A DNA stretch of 49,325 nucleotides from Seison nebaliae. Lineage: Eukaryota > Rotifera > Pararotatoria > Seisonacea > Seisonidae. Made by a program: the position numbers and the translations under genes. Shown here piece after piece: positions 1-9,700 of this stretch. Within the stretch, counting starts at the first letter, position 1, and every line of letters begins with the position of its first letter. The notes below the pieces were generated by a model. It saw only the letters and a program-made list of their open reading frames with translations, did no database searches and was not told the origin of the DNA. The stretch lies in the NCBI GenBank assembly GCA_023231475.1, contig JALJEE010000725.1, positions 1-49,325 on the forward strand, written 5' to 3'.

Positions 1-342
1 ATTTAAATTCACAGAATTAGTAGATTATGTCTATTCTATACAGTTGTAGTTGTAAATCCACTAGAAAGTAAAGGAATTTTCGATTTCAATTTTGCCTGAA
101 TATATTTTAGTTTATTATTCCTTTAAAGAAAACATTAGGATAATGAATTTAAATAATATGTAACAATCGTTTATTCTTCTTGACGACTAAGCAGATAATA
201 ATTGTCAAGGTTAATTTGAAAATGAGAAGGAGAAAGACATACGGTCCAACAATTTTCATCATTTTCCATTTACTCATCGTAGGTTGGACAGCGAAATATC
301 GAATAACAATTTCTAGATTTTATAAATTATTAAAATTCCTAT
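1..342. other. AT-rich flank, no gene seen
   Basis: I see no convincing coding exon here. The only open frame begins with TTG and has no recognisable content. It may be the 3' flank of the minus-strand gene that follows. Confidence 0.4.
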
Positions 343-873
343 TTAAAAAAAACCTGGTTTCTTGTTATTAACTTCTGCCGGAATGTTTAAAACAAGTACT
401 AAATTTTTCGTTGAACTTGTTGAATTGGGTTTGATTATTTGATCTTGACCATTGCCCTGAATATAAGAGTTCAATGTTTGTGATTGATTGCTTGTTTGGG
501 AGCGTTGCACATCGTTATTTTGAGTTTTCAAATTTGTTTCGGAAATCGACAGAATGTCCCCCGAAGATGGCAAAGAAGATACAACCAATTGTTGTATTGG
601 TACATTTTGAACGGGACTAAAAGGTAATGGAGTTGCCAGTGATACTGAAGGTGGCGATGGTACTGAAGGTGGTACCGGTGGAGGTATATTCTTATCAGGT
701 GGTAGAATGATTAAGATGTAATAACAATCAGGCAACATATTAGCAACATTAAGTGAATTCTTAGCCGAATTAGCAATCTGACCAATATACGATTTAAAAA
801 AGAAAAGAAAAAAGAAGAAAACTTTATAGACGATAATGTGTAGACGTTTTAAATTCCAAAAACAAGAAATCAT
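343..873 (-). CDS. hypothetical Pro/Ser-rich protein
   Basis: The frame is open for 176 codons from an ATG. After a short N-terminus comes a Phe-rich stretch (VFFFFLFFF), then a Pro/Ser/Val-rich middle (PPPVPPSVPSPPSVSL) and a Gln/Ser/Asn-rich C-terminus. The Phe-rich stretch may not be coding: on the minus strand it is a T-rich tract that starts with GTTTTC and ends with GGTCAG, and both ends are in phase, so it fits a spliced intron of about 45-48 nt. In that case the protein has about 160 residues and no membrane segment. I do not recognise the family, and low complexity makes the call uncertain. Confidence 0.35.
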   Translation of the reverse strand: MISCFWNLKRLHIIVYKVFFFFLFFFKSYIGQIANSAKNSLNVANMLPDCYYILIILPPDKNIPPPVPPSVPSPPSVSLATPLPFSPVQNVPIQQLVVSSLPSSGDILSISETNLKTQNNDVQRSQTSNQSQTLNSYIQGNGQDQIIKPNSTSSTKNLVLVLNIPAEVNNKKPGFF

Positions 874-1581
874 AACTTCCTGACTGTTTTCTTTTAATGT
901 TACACTGTGCAGTCCAATTTTCTGTTAATTAAAATTTTTTTGTTTTAAGTTGCAAATTCGAAGAGGATTAAACTATTCGAATATTTGAGATTTCTGATTC
1001 TCCACAAATCGGTTCCGATAGAGACAAATTCGTACGTAGATCATTCGTTGTTATCAACTTATTAATTAACCTATTATTGTCTTGGAATATGTCGTACGTT
1101 ATAGAATCGACATGACTATGTACTTCTATTTTTGATAGTCGACTATTAAAGAGTTAGATGGAATAAACGAAATATAATGCTTATAGAAACTCCGGTTGTG
1201 AAAATGGTGCACATATCATTAAACAAGAAACTAGAAGATAATTTGAAAAAAACTTAATAATTTCAAAGCAATATAAATTTTCCCTAACAAATAATGGCGA
1301 TTGGTAGTAAAGAAAATGTGGTGAACATTGTAGATTTGGTTAGATGGTTTCGTTTCAAAAAATTTGGTTAAAACGGAATTAAAGAAAAAAATGAAATTAT
1401 TATGAATTGATATTTCAACTAATAAGAATAATAGAATTTCTCAAAAACACATTGTGTTCATGTCTCATTTTATTCGATTCGACTTTTCAATTTTCCTTTT
1501 AATTTTTCAAAGAGTTTCTTAAATTTATTTCAAAATAAAAAATATTCAACAAAACATTTATTTGACAAGAACATGTTTAAT
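874..1581. other. intergenic, nothing recognised
   Basis: About 700 bp of AT-rich sequence between the hypothetical gene and the stop codon of the BAG1-like gene. I see no long frames, repeats or RNA genes. Confidence 0.4.
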
Positions 1582-2416
1582 TTAATAGTTTAGTGATCGT
1601 TTACTGGTGAGTGGCCGATGAGCCCCAACCAAAGCCTTTGCTCTATTCTGGACAGTTTCGGCGAAATAATCAGCATCTCCTAATGCATCCTTAAAAGAAA
1701 GAGAAATCACATTTCTATTGTGTCAAATTGATAAACTAACAACTAATTGATTTTTAGAGACGGCCAATCTTTCTTCCATTTGCAGATTATCGTCCACGCG
1801 AATTCCATTTAAAGATTTTTGTAATTTTTGCAGATCACGAATACACATTCCAATTCTGTCAGCTATCTTTCGAAATGAATCCGCCAAAATACCAACATCG
1901 TCCGTTTGTTTCGTTACCATGGCAACGTCCTCTTGTAGATTTTCCATCGCTTTCCGGACAGTTAAATGATCTTTCTCTATCTTTAAAATGTTCCGAAGTT
2001 TTTCATCATCTTCAGTTCTTAACTGTGTCAATTTGATAAATAATTAAATTAATTAATTTATTTAAATTAAGATAAAAATCCCACCGTTTGTCCAATCAAC
2101 ATAATAACATTCCCACTAAATATTCCAAATCTACTTAACATTTCCTTCTTATGATTATGCAATGCTTGTCCTCTAAATATGAGTCGTTGTTCGTTCATTG
2201 GTACTCTGGTTTTATTTTCCACTTCATACATCAATTCCTCAACCAATGCTTGATGATTGCTATAAATTTGAATAGGATATCTATCCGAGCCTAATAAGTT
2301 TTTTTTTATTAATCAATGAAATAAAATAGATTATTATTAATTAAAGAAAAATGTTGAGAAATGTTGATAGAACCATGATGTAATTCGATCTTTAAAATAT
2401 ATGTCTTCGCATCCAT
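1582..2416 (-). CDS. BAG1: BAG1-like Hsp70 cochaperone (ubiquitin-like + BAG domain)
   Basis: Four exons. Exon 1 encodes MDAKTYILKIELHHG. After a GTTCTA..TTATTAG intron, exon 2 completes a ubiquitin-like fold with the typical motifs EQRLIFRGQAL and SRFGIFSGNVIMLIGQT. Exon 3 (LRTEDDEKLRNIL onward) and exon 4 (DALGDADYFAETVQNRAKAL) are helical and amphipathic and match a BAG domain in position and length. Bag1 proteins bind the Hsp70/Hsc70 ATPase domain and act as nucleotide-exchange factors in the cytosol, coupling it to the proteasome through the ubiquitin-like part. The protein is about 210 residues, similar to the short nematode BAG-1. The start is the only ATG ahead of the beta-strand pattern. 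It is divergent from eEFSec, with 385 bp between the starts. The family call rests on the domain order and motifs. Confidence 0.8.
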
Positions 2417-2801
2417 TTGTATTTGTTCGTGAATTGTTTTAATGAATTAATGTTAGTTCTCTTTTAAAAGTTCGAGTAATTTAACTGAATAGAAATACTA
2501 TTTGTTTGCTTTCTTCCTGAATGTTATATGTGTCTCCAGTTCCTTGACTACCATTTCTACGTCTGTCCTTAGCTTTCATTTTTAATGAAAACAAAAAATT
2601 CTCGAAAAAATTCCCAAAAAGTGTCACGACTCGTTCTATTGAATAGAAAGCTCTCATCTTACAATTCATTCTCTTCTCAATTAACATTTCTAAAGAAGAT
2701 TTATCTATTTTTAATAGAGTTTCTTTGAATTTATTCTCAGGGAGATTTTCAGTTGAATATGAATAAAAAGCTGAAAAAAAGGGAGTTGTAGGAAAGTCAA
2801 C

Positions 2802-4604
2802 ATGAAAGTATTTAATTGTAACATCGGCATATTGGGACATGTAGACAGTGGGAAAACTACTCTTGCTAAATGTCTGAGTGAAATTGGAAGTGTGGCATCA
2901 TTCGACCGAAATCCCCAATCGAAAGAACGTGGCATAACTATTGATCTCGGATTTTCTTCCTTCAAATTACCATTAGAAAATGAAGAAATCCTCCAAATTA
3001 CTTTGGTAGATTGTCCAGGTCATGCGTCGTTAATTCGATCAATTATCGGTGGCGCTCAAATTATCGATCAATTAATTTTGGTGGTCGACATAACGAAAGG
3101 AATTCAAGCTCAAACTTTTGAATGTATCATTTTGGCAGAGATATTAGCCGAACAGAATGTCACAATAATTTTAACGAAAACTGATTTGTTGGAGAAAGAA
3201 AAACGACAGAAATTAATCGATAAAAGAATCCAATCTCTCAAGAAGATTTTATCGAATAAAACTAAATTGAAAAATTTAAAATTCTTCCCAATCTCTTTAA
3301 TGAGTGAAGATGTTGAAAATGATAAGATTAATTTAAAAAAATTATTAAAAGAACAAACGAATATTGGAGAGATCAGGAAAAGATATGATGACAATATAGA
3401 AAATCCTCAATTATTAATGGCGATTGATCATTCATTTCAATTAACAGGAGTTGGAACTATTTTGACTGGTACGATTCTCAGAGGAAAATTATCAGTAGGA
3501 CAAATGGTAGAAATTCCGAAATTGAAGGAAAGTCGTAAAGTGAAGAAAATCGAAAGATTTCATGAATCAATTTCTCGTGCATATATCGGCGATCGAATTG
3601 CTGTTTGTATTCAACAATTAACAGTGAAGGAAATTGGACGTTGTCTTGCTGTCACACCAGATAGTATGCATTTGGTGAAAACATTTATTATTCGTTTATC
3701 ACCCGTCAAATATTTTCGTCATACTCTTCGAACAGGTCGTCATTTCCATTTGTCATTGAATTATGATACAGTTGATTGTACAATCGATTTATTCCAACCA
3801 TCAAATCAACCTCTCGTCAGTTATGTTTCGAGTAGAGAATATGAGGAAGAAGAAGAAGAGAAGAAGAAATGTGGTGAAATTGTGATTGAGAAAAATTTCG
3901 ATTTAACTCGAATTTATTCATATATCGAAGAGATTGATTGTGAAGGAAAAATAGTGGATGATCGATGGTATGATAAAGATAATATAAATAATAATTTAAA
4001 TAAACAAATTTTTGCCGTTGTTCATGCTCAACGTCCATTTTTATTACCGAAAAATGAAGGAAAATCTATTAAGCTTATCGGCTCTCAATTGGATATGACT
4101 ACATCAACATCATCAGATGTATCATGTCGAATTGCTTTCTCCGCTGATTATCTCATTTCTCTAACCGAAGTCACAACTAATGAGGAGAATACTCGAATGT
4201 TAACGAGTGATGGACAAGTAGAATATAAAAATCAATTGAAAATTTATAAATCTTATGAACGGAAAGGAACCGTTCAACGCATAACTGATGACGGAATAAT
4301 CTGTTCTAATCTAGTGAAGAAACAATCGAGTATTCAACCATTCATTGGATGTCAAGTGGCAATTGGTGAGCAGAAATTATTAGGAATAATTCAATCGTTT
4401 TTTGGTAAGAGTGGGAAAATTTTGATAACTCTCTTCAATTCAAGTTCTTCATTTTTCTTTTCATTATTCAAAATATTTTTCGTTGAAGATCCAAAAATAG
4501 ATTTAGAAAAAGAAAAGAAAAAGATGAAAATTGGTGATGAAGTTCTATTTAAGTATAGGAAATATACTTATGGATTCAATTCGAAACGGATGTGTCAAGG
4601 ATAA
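2802..4604 (+). CDS. EEFSEC: selenocysteine-specific translation elongation factor eEFSec
   Basis: An intronless gene of 600 codons. It is a GTPase of the EF-Tu/SelB class that delivers selenocysteinyl-tRNA to ribosomes at UGA codons. The G motifs are intact: GHVDSGKTT at residues 12-20, ERGITIDLGF at 42-51 (the eEFSec switch-I signature), DCPGH at 70-74 and TKTD at 125-128. The beta-barrel domain 2 follows (LTGVGTILTGTILRGKL, about 210-226). The C-terminal domain, divergent as usual, carries a poly-Glu/Lys stretch near 350 and a hydrophobic insert (SSSFFFSLFKIFFV) near 560 before the final GDEVLFKYRKYTYG segment. Length is close to the animal family. The start is the first ATG, two codons before the conserved core. 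Its intactness implies the organism still makes at least one selenoprotein. Confidence 0.92.
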   Translation: MKVFNCNIGILGHVDSGKTTLAKCLSEIGSVASFDRNPQSKERGITIDLGFSSFKLPLENEEILQITLVDCPGHASLIRSIIGGAQIIDQLILVVDITKGIQAQTFECIILAEILAEQNVTIILTKTDLLEKEKRQKLIDKRIQSLKKILSNKTKLKNLKFFPISLMSEDVENDKINLKKLLKEQTNIGEIRKRYDDNIENPQLLMAIDHSFQLTGVGTILTGTILRGKLSVGQMVEIPKLKESRKVKKIERFHESISRAYIGDRIAVCIQQLTVKEIGRCLAVTPDSMHLVKTFIIRLSPVKYFRHTLRTGRHFHLSLNYDTVDCTIDLFQPSNQPLVSYVSSREYEEEEEEKKKCGEIVIEKNFDLTRIYSYIEEIDCEGKIVDDRWYDKDNINNNLNKQIFAVVHAQRPFLLPKNEGKSIKLIGSQLDMTTSTSSDVSCRIAFSADYLISLTEVTTNEENTRMLTSDGQVEYKNQLKIYKSYERKGTVQRITDDGIICSNLVKKQSSIQPFIGCQVAIGEQKLLGIIQSFFGKSGKILITLFNSSSSFFFSLFKIFFVEDPKIDLEKEKKKMKIGDEVLFKYRKYTYGFNSKRMCQG

Positions 4605-4693
4605 ATACAGAAAGAAATTTGTTTTTTATTTTTCCAAGAAAAATATTTAAAAAAATTCTTTGCAGGAAATGTAATTTTAAAATAAAAAGAATT

Positions 4694-5002
4694 CTAATCA
4701 ACATATTTCACACGATATTTGGGTCGTTTGAGTAAATCATATTGAGAGGGACCGCGACTTTTTCCAGGACCGACTTGCATCATAAGAAAAGTTCGAAGAC
4801 GTTGATCTTGTCTCGAACTCCAAAGTCCTTTCGCTTTCATCAAATATGGCGATTTCCAGTATCCCCAAATTCTGTACCAATTTCCCTGAGTCTGAGTTAT
4901 GGGATGTTGTTTGGCAGCCTCGAATTCATAATGGTTCGGTTTCTTTACAAATCTCTTAGGTAAAACGGCAGTTCTCATCAATATTGTGTTGATAAATCGC
5001 AT
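4694..5002 (-). CDS. small basic protein, probably mitochondrial
   Basis: A single-exon frame of 102 residues, convergent with eEFSec (89 bp between the stops). The N-terminus (MRFINTILMRTAVLPKRF) is amphipathic and basic without acidic residues, like a mitochondrial presequence. The body is rich in Trp, Tyr, Lys and Arg (GNWYRIWGYWKSPYLMKAKG) and ends with KRPKYRVKYVD. The size and composition suit a small mitochondrial ribosomal or respiratory-complex protein. I could not place it in a specific family, so function is inference only. Confidence 0.65.
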   Translation of the reverse strand: MRFINTILMRTAVLPKRFVKKPNHYEFEAAKQHPITQTQGNWYRIWGYWKSPYLMKAKGLWSSRQDQRLRTFLMMQVGPGKSRGPSQYDLLKRPKYRVKYVD

Positions 5003-5163
5003 AATTCCTACTTCAACACTTTTATGAAATTATTAATTATGTAAACTTAGAATTTGAATGTTTGAAAAGGAATTTATTTAAGAAAATTTTTGAGTTAAGT
5101 TCAATTTTGACGAGGTGTAATGAGAGGGGAAGAAGAAGTAGAAGATTAAAAAGTTCGATAAAT

Positions 5164-6270
5164 TTAGAAAATGATTTCATTCTTCTTATCTACCATCTTC
5201 TTGTGCTTTTGTAACCATTTTTTCAAATAACGTCTCATTAGACGACGAACCGCATTTTTTCCTCCTTTTCCTTTACTCTTATTTTCTTTGACGATAATAT
5301 TCGTATTTCGTCGATCACTCGCTCGTGGTTTTACTTCACTGTCAAACATAACTTTCGAACCATTGTCACCACTAACTGAAACTTCTCCGTCAGCCATCTC
5401 ATCGATTGTTTCAGCTTCACGTCTCTTATTCGATTTGTTCTTTCTGTCATTCACTACAATATTAGTTTCAGCTTCTTTTTTCGTTTGTTCATTTACAACA
5501 ATATTCGTATTCCTTCGTGCTTTCTTATCAGAAGTGCGCGTCTCATCTACCATAATGTTGGTATTTCTTTTCAAATTATCATTATGATGTCTCCGATAGA
5601 ATTCACGATATTTACGGAATTTGGCGAGGATATTTCGTTTCATTAAATCTTCTTTTTCCAGTGCTCGTTTTTTATGAGATTGATTATCGAAACGAATCGT
5701 TTCTCCATTTTTCTCCTTCTTCTTTCCTTTACTTCCATCGTCATTCACCACTATGTTTGTATCACGTCGTTTCAATTGATCCATATGATCTTTGGATAAC
5801 GATTGATTATTTGAATAATATGGACTGGTATTTTCCTTTCCATTCAATTTATAATCATTTATAATTATATTCGTATTCGGTCCATGTTTCTTTCCATTTG
5901 CATCCTTTACATCCGATGTCAATTGATTAACAAAAATATTCGTATCTCTCTTCTTTTGTTCTTTCTTCTTGTTATGTTTACCTCCTTTACCTTGATCATT
6001 CACCACAATATTTGTATTCCTTTTCTCCTTCTCCAATTCCTTCTCATTCTCCAACTGATAATCGAGAAGAGAACTTCGTTGGAGAATCTCCAATAACTTG
6101 TGTTGTTTCTCTTCGTCCGATGATCGTTCACTTAACTTCCCATTGTCTTCTGTCTCTTGATAATCTATTCATCAATTATATTCACAATTGAAATATGTTG
6201 AGAACTAACCACTTAACTTGAATGCATTAATTGCAACGATAAATAAGAAAAAAATTATGAAACTCTTCAT
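5164..6270 (-). CDS. secreted repeat precursor with eight [N/D/E]TNI-type octapeptides (neuropeptide-like)
   Basis: Two exons. Exon 1 (6270-6210) encodes the signal peptide MKSFIIFFLFIVAINAF. A 45-bp GTTAGT..AATAG intron follows, then exon 2 (6164-5164). The predicted protein has 353 residues, mostly Lys, Arg, Asn, Asp and Glu. It carries eight copies of an octapeptide close to NTNIVVND at residues 70-77, 94-101, 117-124, 155-162, 221-228, 239-246, 253-260 and 307-314. The invariant core is TNI followed by two mostly aliphatic positions (one Phe, one Met) and a polar pair. Six copies directly follow KR, KKR, KRR or RR, and the other two lie 3-4 residues after KK. That is the layout of a prohormone cut by furin/kex2-type convertases. 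There is no regular C-terminal Gly amidation site. I recognise no known peptide family. An intrinsically disordered secreted or structural protein is the alternative. Confidence 0.7.
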
Positions 6271-6706
6271 TGTCGATTGGGAAAGAAATCGAATTATTGT
6301 AAAATTAAAAAATTGTTCTAATTCAAAATTCTCTTGATTTCCTTCTCTATTTATTTATATCACTCAATTTCCTCATTTGAAATTAGCGCAAATTTTCATT
6401 TTTCAGCGCAATCTTTTCCTTCAATTTCTATTTCAACTCTTTTTTCTATTAGAAATTTTCCAATAATTTTCATTTTCCCTCAAAGTAACTTCTAATTTGC
6501 AACTCAAATTTATTATTTGTAAGAAAATTATTCTAGAAAATTAAAATTATGAAGACAAACAACTTTAATATTTAAAAAATGAAAAAAAATTGAGAATTGC
6601 AAAAAAAACATTAAAAAGATGAAAATTTTGAGAGAAAGATGTTTCTAATTCTAAATGTAATTTTCTTTAGCCAATTTGACACTTTCATAATAATCGACCA
6701 ATTCCA

Positions 6707-9700
6707 TTATAAACATTTTCGTTTGTTATAAGGTAATGGCACACAGATATTTGCGCATCTTCCATTATCATAAGAACATTGAGTTTGTTCATCTAAACAA
6801 ATAGTTTAAGTTTCACATGAATTCATTTTTTTCATAAATTAAGAACTTGGACAGGATTCTTGGACGGTTGTTATACCGAAAATTTTTCCATTAGCTCCAT
6901 ATGCGAAATTTACAGATTCCTTTTCTTGAGGTATCGGTGACAATAATGTGACACGACCAATCCATTTCCTAAATTACAAGATCGATATTAAACTGATAAT
7001 AATAAAGAAGAACTTTGTCCAATCGGTCCAATAAATATCTTTTCCATCGAAAGCCAATCCGAAAGGAGCCTCCACTTTCGATCTTCCTTGAACAATTGTT
7101 CTAAATTTGGAAATACTAACAATCGTCTCGTCATTGGCCGAACGTTTCAAATAAACTTTGAATTAAATTGATAAAATTAAAGCTATTATACTATATGATA
7201 AGAATAACTAACTTTCGGCACATTCAATTTTATGATGACCAGCATCAGCCCAACATAATTCCTTTGTTGCATCCACCCAAATGACAGCGTTTGGTAATAA
7301 AAGTTTCCTTCGATTTAACAACACATTCCGATTACTTCCATCCATAAATGAACATTCTATTCGAGGATTATCTCGTTGCCAATCAGTCCAATAAATAATT
7401 CTTTAAAATCCAAATATGAACTTTCTTTATAAAATAAAAATTCAGTTAAATTCCAAACCCATTCTTATTATCGATCGCTATCGATCTCGGCATTCTTAAT
7501 CCGTTATCGACAATTACTTTTTCTTCTCCTGTAATTCCCGGATTTTTCACAATTATTCGATTTCTATCTGTATCAATTGCAAATATATTTCCTGTATTAT
7601 GATCAACTGCCATTCCTTCCACAATCACGTCGTCTATAATTGGAAGAAATGTTTGAATAAATTTATCATAATAATTTTATTGTAACAAAGTAAAGTTCTC
7701 ATTTCGTAGCCATCAAGTTTAGCTTGATATACCGTCCTTTTATGGAGATCAGACCAGAAAATTTTCTGTCTACTACAATCATAAGTTACAGCCACAGCCT
7801 GTTGTTGAGGAGTATAAGAAATTTGTGATGGTTGTTCTCGTTTCCTGTTACTTGTGTCAACGGTCATGACATAATTTGATTGAGCATATGCCAATCGATG
7901 TCCTCGAATTTGTGAAGCAGAACGACATCTACCAAAAATTATTAAGAAATTTATAAATTAAATTTTGAAAAATTCGATCTAACTGAAAACCATCTCCAAT
8001 GAATCCTAAACGACAAACACAATAATATGTCTGACTGATTGGATGGAGGAGACATTCGGCGTTTATATCACATTGTTTCGCATCTAAATCACAACGACCA
8101 GAAACGCCAACTAATCGACAATCATGACCAGTTCCATCGAAACCGGCTTTACATTGACATTTCTTCGTCAAATGATTACAAGTTGCTCTTGATACATCGC
8201 AGATGGATGGATATTCAACACAAGATAAAGGATTACAAATTTTACCATCACCATTAAAACCGGTTTTACATCGGCAAACGGTTCGTTGTATTCGAGGATG
8301 ATTCGCACATTCCCCTCCCACAATATCACAATCTTTATTCGATCGACAAATATCTGGAAATATTTTTAAATTATTTTAAATTTAATGATTGGATTTGAAT
8401 GGAATAAACAATTAGAATTTGGTTCACATTCTTTTTCATATGGAACATAACCAAATTTGCATCTACAATTCCTTCGATGAGATCGATAATCCGTTTCGCA
8501 AACCGCATTTGGATCATTATTCAAATAACTTGTGTCTATTGAGGAAGAATGAGAAAAGTAAATTTTGAATAAATATATGATAAAAATTAAACCTTTCACT
8601 GCATAATGATAATTCGGTCGTTTAATTGTTCCTTGTGGTGTCTCGTCATATGGATGGACACATTTGTTACCGATGAGGACGTATTTATCGTTACATTTAC
8701 AGGAATAACTTCCAACGGTGTTTGTACAAATCGACGCCTTTCCACAAATATCATGTTCCTTCGAACATTCATTAATATCTTTAATAAAATAAAATTTAAA
8801 AATCCCTAAAAATTCTTAAGACTAAAAATTACCTTGACATTGTTTACCGTCTCCTTCGAATCCTTTTCGACATTCACATTCAAATCTCCCATATGGGTCA
8901 CGTTCACATTTGGCATTTAGGTCGCAGTTTAACGAGATACATTGTTTCCATTCATCATTCTCATTCTCTTCAATTGAATTTATTGATATTGAATGATAAT
9001 GAAATATCTACTAACTATTCGGATAAACGAGAGATCTCTGTTGGAATTTAATATTCACATAATGATTATCGGCAGCAGCTGATGAATCGACAAATGCATA
9101 TGCCATAGGTTCCAATAATTTTAAAACTGATCCATTCTCTTCGAATTGTCGAATATTCTGGTCCTTTACAAAAGAAATAAATTTAAATTTAATCAAGAAA
9201 TTATGAACGTTGGAGGGACATGATTCATCTTCTTCATATGTAATTATATCATCCACTTCGATCGTAACTACTTCTTGTTTTTGAGGATTTCTTTAACAAT
9301 TCACAAATTATAAGGAAAAAATTAATTAGAAAAAAATTAACTGATTTTCTTCTTTTCCCGAATGAATTACAGCAACTCGATATGTGGCCAAACCTCTCAA
9401 TTTACCCGGACCTACTTTATATAACTGAAAAAAATTTTTTTTTATATTATTAAAAAATGAATATATTCAAATAACTTTCACATTATGTGGTTCTATTCTC
9501 ATTCGTTCGGGATACATCCGAGGGAAATAAGGACCGAGTAATGGTAAATTACCATTAATTTCCATCGAGGCTGAGATTTTTCCTTGAATAGAATTCGGTG
9601 CCAATTCTTCCAAACCATTAAACTGTTGTTCCACTTTTACTACAGTTTTCTTCTGCCAAAACGTAAAAGTTAAAGATGACGTTCGATGAAACTTCCCACC

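Noticed and set aside
2481-2840. Minus-strand 119-codon frame overlapping the eEFSec start
   Set aside because: It overlaps a conserved gene on the other strand, has no domain, and lies in the divergent promoter.
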